Origin: Lanius collurio
Lineage: Eukaryota > Chordata > Aves > Passeriformes > Laniidae
Reading direction: 5' to 3'
NCBI GenBank assembly: GCA_020086605.1
Contig: JACBWW010000004.1
Coordinates: 32,852,030-32,916,029 of the forward strand
DNA length: 64,000 nt
The notes below the pieces were generated by a model. The model saw nothing but the letters and a program-made list of their open reading frames with translations, ran no database searches and had not been told where the DNA came from. Both the position numbers and the translations under genes were made by a program. This document shows, in pieces, positions 1 through 11,949 of the stretch (position 1 is the first letter of the stretch; the number at the start of each line of letters is the position of its first letter).

Positions 1-1065
1 GGTAGCACCTAATACTTCCACATGGGTTTAGAAGCTGTTAAATCAAAGAGGTTGAAGCAAAAGTCATGCCATAGTACGAGAGCTGAAAGGCAAAGGGATT
101 CGTTTTGTTGCTGTAAATAGTAATTTCTAGTCTGGTAGCCCACAGAATTCAGATCATTATAAAAAGCCTGAACTGGGAAGCACAAGCAGACAGCTTGCCC
201 AGATACACCAGTCTTTAATTCCTGCCCTCTTTTCTGAATGGATATATCCTTGAAGAATTCTGTCCAGCTACAAAGTTCATACTTCTGAAGCATGAACATG
301 ACTTTGTTTTCACTATAATTTCATTATTATGTAAATGGACTTGCTGACCACAGAGCAGGGTAAATTCATAATTTTTCTAATGTAATCAGAGAGCCAATTA
401 AGGTCCCCTATGGCCAGCTTCCAATTTTATCAGAAATTCAATAGTTGGAATTTAAGCTGATTAAAGCCTTTCAGATCAATTAGCTTTTCATATGCATATC
501 ACATATTAGCCAACACTTAATTTAGACATTCTCACACTTATCCTGTTACTTTATACTGTAAAAATGCTCACAGCCCTCACAGGTCCATTATCAATTTATG
601 AAGAGCCAAAGTGCTTCACCCCCATGCTTTAAAAACACAAGAAGCTTCCATTAAGCTTTAAGTCACAGTCTAAATTACTTCAGCTTTCCAGAAGAAATCC
701 AGCCAGATTGATCTAAGCCTGTAATCACATAATTCTGCTCAGAATACATTACTATCTGTTGGGGAATACTCTGTCTATATAGACTAGGTATCTACACTGA
801 AAAGTGTCAACTAGCAACAGTTTAGAACTCCTGTGGCTCTTTTATGAAACCCCGTGATAGCAAGTAATTTGTTGGGTGCAGATCTACAGAGGCTTCACAG
901 TACTTTCCTCTGCAAAACTTCAGGCATCAACTGAAACCAATTATGGTCTGAAACACTGTTTAGCAAAGTCAAAATCATTTTCTGCTGTAACATCTTTAGA
1001 ATTCTACAGTTGTGCTTGGCATCTACAAATGTTTTGAGTGTCAAGTGCTCTCAATTTTTTTTACA

Positions 1066-1081
1066 TTTATTTTTATTTATT
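1066..1081 (-). terminator. Cluster of candidate poly(A) signals for Cyrano
   Basis: Three overlapping copies of AATAAA on the minus strand (TTTATT on the plus strand) lie 2.1 kb beyond the miR-7 site. Single copies also occur at 1704 and 1811, so which is used cannot be told from sequence. Confidence 0.3.
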
Positions 1082-2334
1082 TAAAGACTATCTCAAATTG
1101 GTTTTTATAAACAAAGAGAAAAGAAAGTACTTCCCACAACAAAAGCTTCTAACTTTAGAATCAGGTTCTCTTCACAGTACACTATCTGGAAAGGTTTAAT
1201 TTCTCAGAGAAACAGAGCAAGTGCTAGGCTACAGAAAAAGAAAAAACTTGCAGGGAAACTTCAGCTATCCTTTCAAAAAGAACTGTCTGTCCTTCCCCCA
1301 GCACTCACTGACAGTGCTTCAAATATGTGGCAAAGCTAATTTTTATTTTTTTAATATATATATCAAGTTCATTAACTTAGTATTCAAGTGCCAAATTCCC
1401 TCCAATGAGAGGAACATAAGAAGAATTCACCCTTCTTCTTGGGAAGACTCTTCACACAACTCCCTGCAGCACAGAGCGCCACAAACTTATTTGGTTATTA
1501 CCCACTTACCCTACTGTACAGTCTTGCTAATGCAAGTTATTTACTATCACATGCAAAACAGTTATTGCTACTAAAGTTCTATTTTCTTATTAAATCATCT
1601 TATGGCTTTGTTTGCATCAGGGATTCTTCCCCCTACATACTGTGCTATTTTGCATTCCAGTTTCAGAGGTATTTTTCAATTGATTCTCCCAAGCACTAAA
1701 CTACTTTATTCAATGGTACAGCTACGTCCATTCAGAATCCAACCTGACTGTTAGCACAGGTCCCCCAGAGCTCTGCTGTAAATGGCCCACCTGTCCAATT
1801 TGCTCAGAAATTTATTAGATGCAGAGGGTTGTTTGGTTGGTTTTGTTGGGGTTTTTTTTCCCTGTTACATACATTAACTCTGCCTGAATTACTGTCATTG
1901 CACGGAAGTACATGCTTCTTGATTAATTACTTTAAAGATATATCGTACCAAAATTACAAAACCAAGCTACCCATTCCCTCCCTCCCCCCTAATGGCCATT
2001 TACAGGCAGGTCTCAGGAAAAAAAGATGCAGTATCCTCTCTAAGCTGAAAGAGAGAAATGGGTGAAGAGCAGCACTGGCACCAAATAAAAGACTTATTCC
2101 TAGGAAATCAGAGGATGCCATCCACAGAGCAATGCACATCTCAAGAATCATACCAGTCTCGTATTTGACCAGTCCAAGCTGCCCATTGAGTGCTAAATCA
2201 TTTTCACTTTCCCGGTCTAAACTTTCCTTCTGAAAAAAGCAGAGGGAGAGACAGAAATCATTAAAATTGAGCTTAGAGCTGGAAAGCAAAACTGGAAGTT
2301 ACCTAAAATACAAGATATTGAATTCTCAATAATA

Positions 2335-2523
2335 CAGGGGTGGGGAATCTCTGATCCATTGGCTAGAGACAGCCTGCTGCACGGATACAGTCTGCAACAT
2401 CATTTTTCAACAGCCTTTTACCTTATAATATTCTCCCTTATTAAGATGTATGTAAATGCAGGATCCACCAAAGTTATTCTAAGATTCGATAGGACTTCAG
2501 CCAAAAAAGGTTCCCCATTCCTG
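2335..2523. mobile_element. Non-autonomous hAT (Charlie-like) DNA transposon
   Basis: The element begins CAGGGGTGGGGAA and ends in the inverted version (reverse complement CAGGAATGGGGAACCT), the terminal repeats typical of Charlie-group hAT elements. It is flanked by an 8-bp target duplication, CAATAATA at 2327-2334 and CAATAATG at 2524-2531, seven of eight matching. At 189 bp it is an internally deleted copy without coding capacity. It lies inside the inferred 3' part of Cyrano. Confidence 0.8.
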
Positions 2524-3174
2524 CAATAATGGATAAAAGTCTTCTGTGCATAATTAGCACATCACATTTTGCAACTATTAACTTATCACACAATGAGGGT
2601 AATGTTTTACTAGCTATAATAATCATATAGTCAGATCTGAAAAAAGATTACATGACAGATTTTGTAAATGATCTAAGGTAACAGAGATGTGTACAGAATG
2701 CACACAAACTCCTTAGCATATTCATACTTTTTTGAGTATTATCATGGGACAGGTAATAAATGGCTCAATAAAATTGAAAATGAAGAAAACACCAACAAAG
2801 ATTAAAAAGAAAAGAATCCCACTGATAGAGACGAGAATTATGGATGCTTGCATACTCTAGCTTACTATTGCAGTTGGACAGACAGACAAATATCAAAAAG
2901 TCAACTATGATTCTATGAAGCTCATTAAGTGAATGAGTTCCATTTCTAAGGATAGCATTGCCATTGTCAAAGGGAGGATACTGCATGTTTAGACCATGTT
3001 TGTGACATTTCTATTGTATCCTTTCTAGTGTTAATTACATTTTCATCACTGTTTACTAATAAATTTGTCACTCTGAAATTGTAAAAATACTACTAGGCTC
3101 ATGCACTGATCCTAACATGGCACTACAGTTTGCTACAAAGCACTAATGCTTATGGAACTATACACATCTCAAAA

Positions 3175-3199
3175 TGGAAGACATTGGTGATTTTGTTGT
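3175..3199 (-). promoter_or_regulatory. Extended miR-7 target site of Cyrano
   Basis: The plus strand reads TGGAAGAC, then ATTGG, then TGATTTTGTTGT. The outer blocks equal miR-7 nucleotides 1-8 and 12-23, so the minus-strand RNA can pair with the miR-7 seed and its whole 3' half, leaving only a small central internal loop (5 nt in the target against 3 nt in the microRNA). This architecture is the known signature of the Cyrano site that triggers decay of miR-7 rather than slicing of the target. Its presence on the correct strand is the main reason for naming the lncRNA. Confidence 0.93.
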
Positions 3200-3240
3200 T
3201 TTCAAACAACTTGTAACATCATTTTGTCCACAAGTATTAA

Positions 3241-3266
3241 AATATATATATGTATATATATATATG
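3241..3266. repeat. TA-rich microsatellite
   Basis: Alternating TA with one TG interruption, about 40 bp from the miR-7 site. Confidence 0.9.
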
Positions 3267-3269
3267 ATC

Positions 3270-6200
3270 TATTGCACATGCCCCTTTTGTTTGTAATCTT
3301 TCACATGGGAAGATTTCCAACCAACATAAAGAAAAAGCGGCACAAGAAATAGTAAGTGAGAAGAAGCAGCATTTCCTAACACAGCAGCTCTTTAAAGGTG
3401 CTGGCCAGGAAGGTACAGCAATGGGGGTCTTCTGGGCATGCACTATTGGAGTATTACTTCTGGGACAGCCACAGATCCTTAACCTAATAAAATCCTGATG
3501 TTCTAAAATTAAACATGAAAACTAATGCTGCTACACTGTCATGAATAGGAGTCAAGAAAAAAAATCAGTAATTCTCCTTTTTTTCCTACAATGTGGGGTT
3601 ACAGAATATTGGGGATTTATTCTACAGAGAAAAAAAATAAAGATCTTAGATAATCAACTCTCTTGTCAGACAAATTCTTAATTTTTGTACATGTCCACAG
3701 AAAACAAAAATAGCTTCCTGTCTCTCATGCATTTTGTCATCAAGCTATGCAAAAAACAACTGCTATCTCTAACATCAGAAGGGTAAGTATGGGCAGAAGG
3801 AAGAAAAGAAAATTCCCAGATCTAAAATCAGACATTTTTTATACCACGTATTTCCCAATCTCGTGTAATCCTATGACATTGACAGTATTTTCCATCACTT
3901 AGAGATGGATCCTGCTTCTACAGACATCTCCATTAAATCCTATTTGCTTCAATGTAAGGAGGCCCCAAAAGGAAGTGTGCTTTTCTAGTTGCCTTCAATG
4001 CTAGAAAGTTCAGACCATATTCAGCTAAGAAATCCTAAGTTCTTAAAAGAAGTCAGGCCAAGCTGGTGGTGCCTCATCAAGATCAATGTTAACTCTTATC
4101 ACACAGCTCACCACAGTGTTACACACAATTTTAGAGCACCTCTCTGCTCATTAGTTTTACTTTTATACACAGCATCCTGCCCACCACTCTTAAGCTTACA
4201 TGACTGTTCTCTGCTACATGGAAACAAAAAAAGGGTAAAGCTGTCATTAAATCTTACTGTTACAAAACAAGTCTAAACACAGATATTACTTTGAGGATTG
4301 GGATCAACGTAAATTCATGTCCTTACTCTGCTATGGAACTTGGTCCCATAAAATGTCACCACATTTTAGATATTAGAATGCTGCCCTGGCAATCTGTCAC
4401 TAAGATTTAAGAAGGATTTAGGTTGTTTGCTTTTTCAGCCATTTTCAGGCTGTCTGGCTCTCTCCAGCAGTTTTCTAAAAGGAAAAACAGAACAAAACAA
4501 GAAATCTAGAACTCCTCCTGAACCAGTTTAGTATCTCCCATATTTTAAGCTAGAAAGCTACATTTTCTAAATCACAAGCTTGGAATAAGGTGCAGTAAGA
4601 AGAGTTTCAGATTTGTGGTGGAATATAATACATCCTAGCTCTGGTAGTTTTTTGCCAAAAATCTCATTTGTTATAGATAATCCCATAGAAGGGAGCACAC
4701 AAACAATATATACTTCCATCTCAGAATGACAGAAAACATCCTATATAATCACAAATTATGTAGACAAAGAATCTTGTGTAAACATAAGAACAACCAGATT
4801 GTGCCTTAGTTTGGGAAGGAATAAGAAGAGCCAGAAAAAGGACTGTACTAAGTATTTCTGCTCTCAACTCACCCCTCTTACGTGGCTAACGTTCCATTCT
4901 CTTGGGCCTATTTCTACCTAGATGATGGAAACATACAGGTCCTCTCAGTTCTCAGTCATAAAAAAATCAAAAAGCTGACTCCGTCAACAGTAGGAAAAGC
5001 TGAAATTGTGTCGAGGAAGCCAGGTGGATAAACTGCAACTTTACAGCTCTGGTCTCTTCCACCCCATCAGAAGTTAATTTCTACAATAAAGAAGTTCTGC
5101 CCATCATCTCTTCTACTGTAGAATGGTCTTGTTCCTTTTGTTGCTAAGGATTCATAAAAAGCCAAAGGAAGGGAATGATTCAATGCAAACCTAGTCACTA
5201 TCCTGCTACTCCAGAGGCCTTCAAAGCTTACTTTTTCTTTGCTAAAAATGAAATGGTGCAGAGTAATTTCTTCTTCAGGTGAAAGCTCTCCATATCCTGC
5301 ACTTACACAGGTTCACACATGCAAATATACATTTTGATCACAGACTGGGATACACAATATAGACAAGGTGATTCTGCATTTGTTCTTGTGCATTAGCTGA
5401 CTTATGTGAGTTGACATCTATCTACAAAGTCAAGCCTGGGACCTGGAGTAGAAAATATCTGTAAGAGATGACCCTATTTGTCTGGTAAGTTTCTTCCTCA
5501 TGTCAAAGAAAATGTTCTGGTTTTCCTGCTGCAACTTTATATATATATCAGGTCAGTCTGACACAGCAATGCATGCAGACACTTTATCTGCTAGGAATTC
5601 CAATTTGACACAGCAAGTACTTCACCTTCCTAAAATTAAGAAGGAAATATCAGTGAAAAACACCAGCTTCCACTTGCATCTGATTACAAAGTATTTTTCA
5701 TTTTACAACAGAACGCAGAAAGCTGAATGAAGAGCTGGCACAGAAGACATTTTTTCAGAAAACAAATGTTCATTTCTGTTACTCTGCTTTTGAGTTTTGA
5801 TAAAGCAGTGGGCTCCTGTGGGGGAAGTGATCTGGTGAATCAAATGTTTGGTGAGACGATTCAAACAGGAAGTGGACAGATCTTTGTTCGTTCAGCTCCA
5901 TGGAAGTGAAGGATGGATTTTGCTTGCTAGAAGAGAAACATTTTATAGCCTTTGAGCAAGTCAGAGGACCACCTTCTTGAATGTCAGAAGAGGATCTGGA
6001 ATCCCAAATTAAAAAACAAGAAAGGCAGTTTAGGAATCAGAATTAAATAAATCAAACATTAAAATGCCCACCAGTTCACTACTTTAAAAGCCTGGCTCTA
6101 ATGGATAAAATTATCTGGTTTCACAAATTGCAGTAATCCCTTGGCCTGTAAGATTTTATATCTAACTTTAGATGTCCATAAGCTGGCTAAGGAAATACTT

Positions 6201-9200
6201 CAGAAATGCTGAACTGTACACTTACTCAGAAGCGATGCATCTAAAAATACACCACTGTTAATTAGCTGTGGGGTTTCGACTGTGTCTCCAACGCAGAGCA
6301 TGACAACAACAAGGTAGCAGCAGAGTGCACAGGGCAGAGAGAGCGTACTTTGCTCTAGCAGGTCACAGTTCAAAGAGATGTCATAAACTATCACCTAACT
6401 AATTATGAAACTGTCAGTGCTGTACAGGAAAAGAGCACTCATGACAGTTTTAACATCACATACATTAGGTTCTTAATTTTACTCATTTCTCCCCACTTAT
6501 CCACAGCACAGACAAATTTCAGTAACTCATCTTGTCACAGATCTCCTGGCCTTCCATCAGTGAAACTCGCCTGGTATTACCTAGTCAGAGCAGCTGTTAA
6601 GACATGATATTTTTGTATTAAGTTGGAAGCTAGCATGGGTGCACTCCTGCATAGCTAGTGCCAGAAGTGTTTATTACCATTCCTGTGCTAAAATGAGAAA
6701 TGTGACATAGACAAAAAAAAGGAAAAACAAACATTTGTTTTTAAAAAATCTTTCTCATATACAAGAACATGAGAATAACTAACCTCTTCCTCTCTTTTCC
6801 CTGTCTGTACTTATCTTATTTTAATTACCTTAACCATTCAGTTGATCAAGTTCAGAAACAGTCTTCCAGGGACAATTTTCAGCTCCTTTGTTAGAAGCAG
6901 TGAGTAGACCATGAAAATGGAAATATAATACATGTCACTACTGATATCTCTTGAGTCACTCAAATATTTCAGTTGATCATTGGGTTGACCATCCACACTC
7001 AGACTGTTGGGAAAGTCTTATTCTTATGAAGATGTGGAAAAACAGACCTGGAGAGCTGCAATAAAACATGTCAAAGGTTTGTGACAGAGTTGAGAACACA
7101 ATAAAGCCCTTTGTTGCATACCTTAACTACCAGAATATCTTTATTTCATTCGCCAAGAAAAAATAAATCAAAACTACAGTAGTTTATTTTAGTCCTTAGA
7201 AATTTTGAATGTACTTTTTTCTGTTTGATAATTTACATTTGTTTACTTTATCATTCTTCCAATCCTATCATTTAACAAGTAACACTTTTAAGAGAACTAT
7301 TCCAAGTTAATACAATGACACAATTTGTCTTAGCAGAGCAAAAGACATCACAGGACAGGGATTTCACAACTTTCAAAGCATTTATTTTTGTTAGAATATA
7401 TAACAGTTAAATCAATATTTCTTTAAGGTGAAGCCTAAGCTGAAAGCTGACACTGTAGAAACATTCCAGTTCTCTGAAATCCTGCTACAAAAAATTAAAA
7501 TCTCAATGACAGATTTCTTTGGTCATGGAAAAGTGAACTAAATTAGCTGACAAACTTGATAAGTTTAGTACCTTATATTTAGTACATAAATAACCTCACA
7601 ATAGTACTCACCATTATTTCTGATTACTTCACATCTTCTTCAGTGAGCTTGGAGAGAAAGAGATGAATAAATAAAATTAAATTTGCATCTAGGAAGCTAC
7701 TCAGATCATACATAATTATCTGCACAAGACACAAAAGATCACCTGTACCTTCCATGAACCAGTTAAGATTTTTAGACTCCCAACATAAAACCTGCTGATG
7801 TTATTTATCAAATTATCAGATGCACCCCCTCCTTTACTTTAAATCAAGCGTATTAGACTCAGGACACATAAAATTTCACTAAGAGCAGGCACACATTTCA
7901 GTTCCATGGGAACTGAGATGGACACATATTCAGTCTCCAGTAAGGCAATCTTTCACATTAATAACAAACTACTGTAGCGAGGATGCCGGGCTGACAACCT
8001 AACTGGAAAATAAGGGATTGCTATAAGCAGAACTATCTCATCACACAAAACTTAAATTATTCAAAATTCCCAGTATCCTCAGCAAAGTATTATTAGCTTC
8101 CACACTCCTGCACAACAGCATTTCTACAAGCACCACACCACCCGGACCTTCAGAAAATCCCCAGTCATCAGACAATCCCTATTTCAGGGTAGTTACTCCG
8201 TTCCCATGTTGTCTTCTTACTCAAATTTTCCCTCAAGAACCAGCCAAGCACTATGTGAGTTCGAGAGATTCAGGAATCAACAGCAAATGCTTCATAAAAT
8301 AATTAACTTGAAAAGGAACAGTTACCAGGAGCTCTCCTAAACTGCCTTGTCAGAATAGAAACCACATAATAGAAACCAATCCAGTCTTTGAAAAGCTGGG
8401 TCTTCTTTCACTTATTCTAAAACTATGAATTAACTAAACACTAAGCTAAGTCTTATTAAAAGAAGAAAGCAGCTGGTGACATTTAAAGCAACTCAAGCAA
8501 AGGAACGGTTCATCCAACACTGAAATACAGTTAGCTTTAACCTACTTTTTTTAATTTTAACAAGTCCACTGACTTTGAATGCCCCAGTTTTTAACTACTC
8601 TGCTTGATACACTTTCTAGCTGACTTTCATCAGCCAGATTATGTGAGCACAGAGTTCGCAGCAGTCCAACAGAACTTGCAAATGCAACTAGATACACATC
8701 AAGGTTATTGAAAATTAGCAGGCACTGACACTGATGGTGACACTATCAACTCTTCAGATAAAAGCTAGCGGACATTGCAAAGAAAAAAAATACTGTTGTT
8801 CTTATTTCATACCTTACTGAACATACAATCAATTGATGTGGACCACAAAATAACTGTGAAAGCTCAACACTGCCTACATGACTCCTTCTTCGTTAAGAAT
8901 TCAGAAAATATTATTTCTATTAAGTCTTCACCTACTGCCCATTCATTTTATTGCCTCACTGTAACTAAAGATTAGTTTTTATGAATTTTAAATCTCACAT
9001 TCAGATAGGTGCCTGTACCCAAGAAGTTTGCTAACTTCAGGAATTCCAAAGCCAAAGAGATGAAGAAATATCTCACAAATAAATTTTACTAGCAAAATTG
9101 CAATATTTTGCAATAATATTCTCATCTATTATACATATATATATAGCAATTCTTCTCATATATATTAACATACTCTATTACCAATCCACCAGTGAGGCAA

Positions 9201-10490
9201 AAAGAAAAAATCAAAAAGTCGGTGTTCTGACATATTCTGCACACTGGAATTGGAGACAATACTAAAATAATAGTTTATAGCTATACAACCAACTTTCACT
9301 TCATCCTCCATGCTCTGTTTTAAGGTACAACAAAAACTCATATCCATGAGATCTGGCTTTCCAAAATTCTATCTTTGCCTCTAACACAGACACAAATGCT
9401 CCAGGAGATAAGCAGAATTAAAAGGACTCAGAAGATGATTCCTCTTCTCTTGCCTACAGCCTGAGAAGTATGAGGAAGTGAGGAAGTAAAGACCTAGAAA
9501 CAGGTTTATATACAAAGACGAAAATACGAAAAATTGAAAGTATAGTAGAGACCTATGGAGATAGGGAAAGCAAAATTAGCCCTACATATCACAAGCCCAC
9601 TAAGGTTCTTCCTATGGCTTAAAAACTGCCAAATTTAACCTGGAAAGTGGGCAATGACAAATACTTAAATTATAAACACAAAATACAATAGAGTAGCTTA
9701 TAGTCTTAGCTGCCTTCATGCTCTTTTTGCTTTCTAGGCAATTTTGAAACTGCATCTAAATCCAAGCTACAAGGTAAGGATGAGAAACTTGTAAGAAAAA
9801 GACTGGTGTGACTGGAGAAAGAATGGGAGTGCCTGAGTGTGGAGGCACCAAATGGAACACTGAGCAGGAACTGGGCTCTAAGAGGTTTATGTTAGCAGCA
9901 CCCAAGTTAGTAGGTCACATCCCCCTGCCACTTCAGAAGATACCCAGATCAGGAGACAAAAAACACTGATAACCCTGAGAGTTAGGACAATGTAGGCCAA
10001 TGTCACCTCCAAAAGGGTACACAAAGGCACATCTGAAGCCTACAATGGTTGCCAGCCTAGGAAGAGGCCAGGAGACAGTAAGGATCTGTTAGCTGATGTC
10101 CCTTGTCACACAGAATGCCAGTCTGTTGGATCTATAGCACCCTGCTATGGTGCTTGGCTGCTGTAGAGACATCTCAGGCACCGCACAAATTCTGCCTGAA
10201 TTTTTTTATTTCACTCTGTATTTTTAAATAAAACCCCTTTCCTCTTCTACAGGTTTTCAATGCACATCTGCTACATTGCTGGTACAATATTGTAACAGTA
10301 CTTCCTACTGCAGCAGAGAAAACAGGGAAAACTGCTTAAAGATGAGCTTTCAATTCCATGATACACACACTGTAGGAATGTGCACTAGGAATACTGTTCA
10401 GGCAAAGAAACAACCCTTCTTCCACATTCTATTTTAGAAAAATCCTTTTTTTCAGTCCTCCAAAGACTGTGCCAGCCTTACTTCTTGCAC
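3270..10490. other. Body of the Cyrano locus, no protein gene seen
   Basis: AT-rich sequence with no convincing coding exon on either strand and no clear interspersed repeat. By position it holds the last intron(s) and the 5' part of the terminal exon of Cyrano. A strong minus-strand acceptor (TTTTCTCTGCTGCAG before 10307) is one candidate border, but it would leave an intron of only about 190 nt. Confidence 0.5.
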
Positions 10491-10494
10491 TCAC

Positions 10495-10760
10495 ATAACC
10501 TCAGGCATGTCAGGACTGGTTTCAAACACTGCTCCTTTTCTAGTTTTTAAGAATGAACGTGGGAGGTGTTCAAGTGATACTCCAGACTCTTCACATACTC
10601 TGTCGGGATTTTTTAGCTTTGGCTGGCCCACAACTTTTGACATCCCTGAATAAGAGGTGGCCATCATGAGATGCATAGCCTGTTCATGCAAATTTCCACA
10701 CTGCAGACTCACAGCATTCTGGGCAAGATTGTAAAGCAATGCATATTGATTTGACATATA
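10495..10760 (-). ncRNA. OIP5-AS1: Cyrano internal exon (probable exon 2)
   Basis: On the minus strand a pyrimidine-rich acceptor (TTTCCTGTTGCTCTAG) precedes position 10760, and a consensus donor (AT|GTGAGTG) follows position 10495, giving a 266-nt exon. One frame is open from an ATG four nucleotides into the exon (10757) across the whole exon, 87 codons, with the stop formed by the donor itself. The peptide (start MSNQYALLYNLAQ) matches nothing I recognise. It may be chance, a micropeptide start, or a coding remnant. Splicing to the downstream Cyrano exon is inferred. Confidence 0.6.
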
Positions 10761-11458
10761 CTAGAGCAACAGGAAATTCTGATTTTATTTTTTTAAGATA
10801 CTACTCACAGCTCTTGTGCATTGAAAGCAATTAAGAATAAATATTAATCCAAATCAATGTCTCACTGCTGAAGTAGTGTACAACTTCACACAAAAGCAAG
10901 CTGATTGCTTATTATTCTTTTCATGATAATATAAAGCAGAATTTTCTTTATACATAGTATGCATGCCAAAGACAAATCCCCTGGCATATTTTAAAAATTC
11001 ACACAAAGACATGTGTAAGTAGGAATATTCATCAGTAGCAGCATACTGTGCCTTAACATTACGTTGCTCCTAAGCTGCTATTACTGTTACTACATGAGTA
11101 ATGCAGCACATGAAAATCGGTAAAATGTTCCTTAGGAGATTCTTCTCCTAAGTAGCTACTGCTTGCAGAACTAATTCTGACAGACATGCTTATATTTCTT
11201 TTGAGTTATTTCAGTTACAAACAGCTACTTCATTATTAGGTCATGTGTGCTAACACACCATGTCTTCACAAAATCTAAAGCTGTACTTCTCATTTAACCA
11301 CTTCAACTTTTTTCTTTTACCTGACATGTCGATTGAAAATGCAGTCACAATTCTTTCATGAACTCGAGATTTTAAGAACTGTTATCAAATATAGAACACA
11401 AGGAATCTCAAGCTAGTGACACTAATTCTTTTGTTTTCACTAAGAAGTGTTGATTCCA

Positions 11459-11469
11459 CCCCCCCCCCC
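11459..11469. repeat. Poly-C run
   Basis: Eleven C followed by G and a run of T; a low-complexity tract in the Cyrano first intron. Confidence 0.9.
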
Positions 11470-11949
11470 GTTTTTTTTCCGAATTTAAAATAAGTACCAT
11501 TCCCTAGTACAAAATACCACGGACAATTTTGAAGAATTCAGGGCATACCTGGCCTGCATGGTACTAACCTGAAAAGAAGAGATAGTGGGTTTAGCAATAG
11601 TTTCACCTGATTCACAGTGTGTTAAATTCTTTTCACCTTACTATCAACGATCATATGAATTTATGAGGCTAAACCAAATTCCACTATAATCTCTCCACTT
11701 CCCACAGAACTTGTTTGCACGGTAGATTATTCGTATGTTCTGGTTTTGTCAAACAACTCGGAAGCCATCCCCTTTGTGCACTCCTGTGTCAGCACTACAG
11801 ACATAATAAAAGGATATAACCATTCAGATTATCAGAATTCATCCAGCCCACAGATCGCATGAATAATAACGACAACAGCAACGTAGCTATATTCAGTGTT
11901 ATGCTTGTAGCCAGAAATGCAAAATCTCATTACAGATTACACATTTCAG

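Noticed and set aside
205..283. Minus-strand interval reading KYELCSWTEFFKDISIQ between AG and GT
   Set aside because: The acceptor has almost no pyrimidine tract and the peptide is not recognised; kept out as too weak.
1..1000. Search for the end of OIP5, expected on the plus strand left of Cyrano
   Set aside because: No plus-strand peptide resembling the OIP5 C-terminus was found, so the gene is not reported here.
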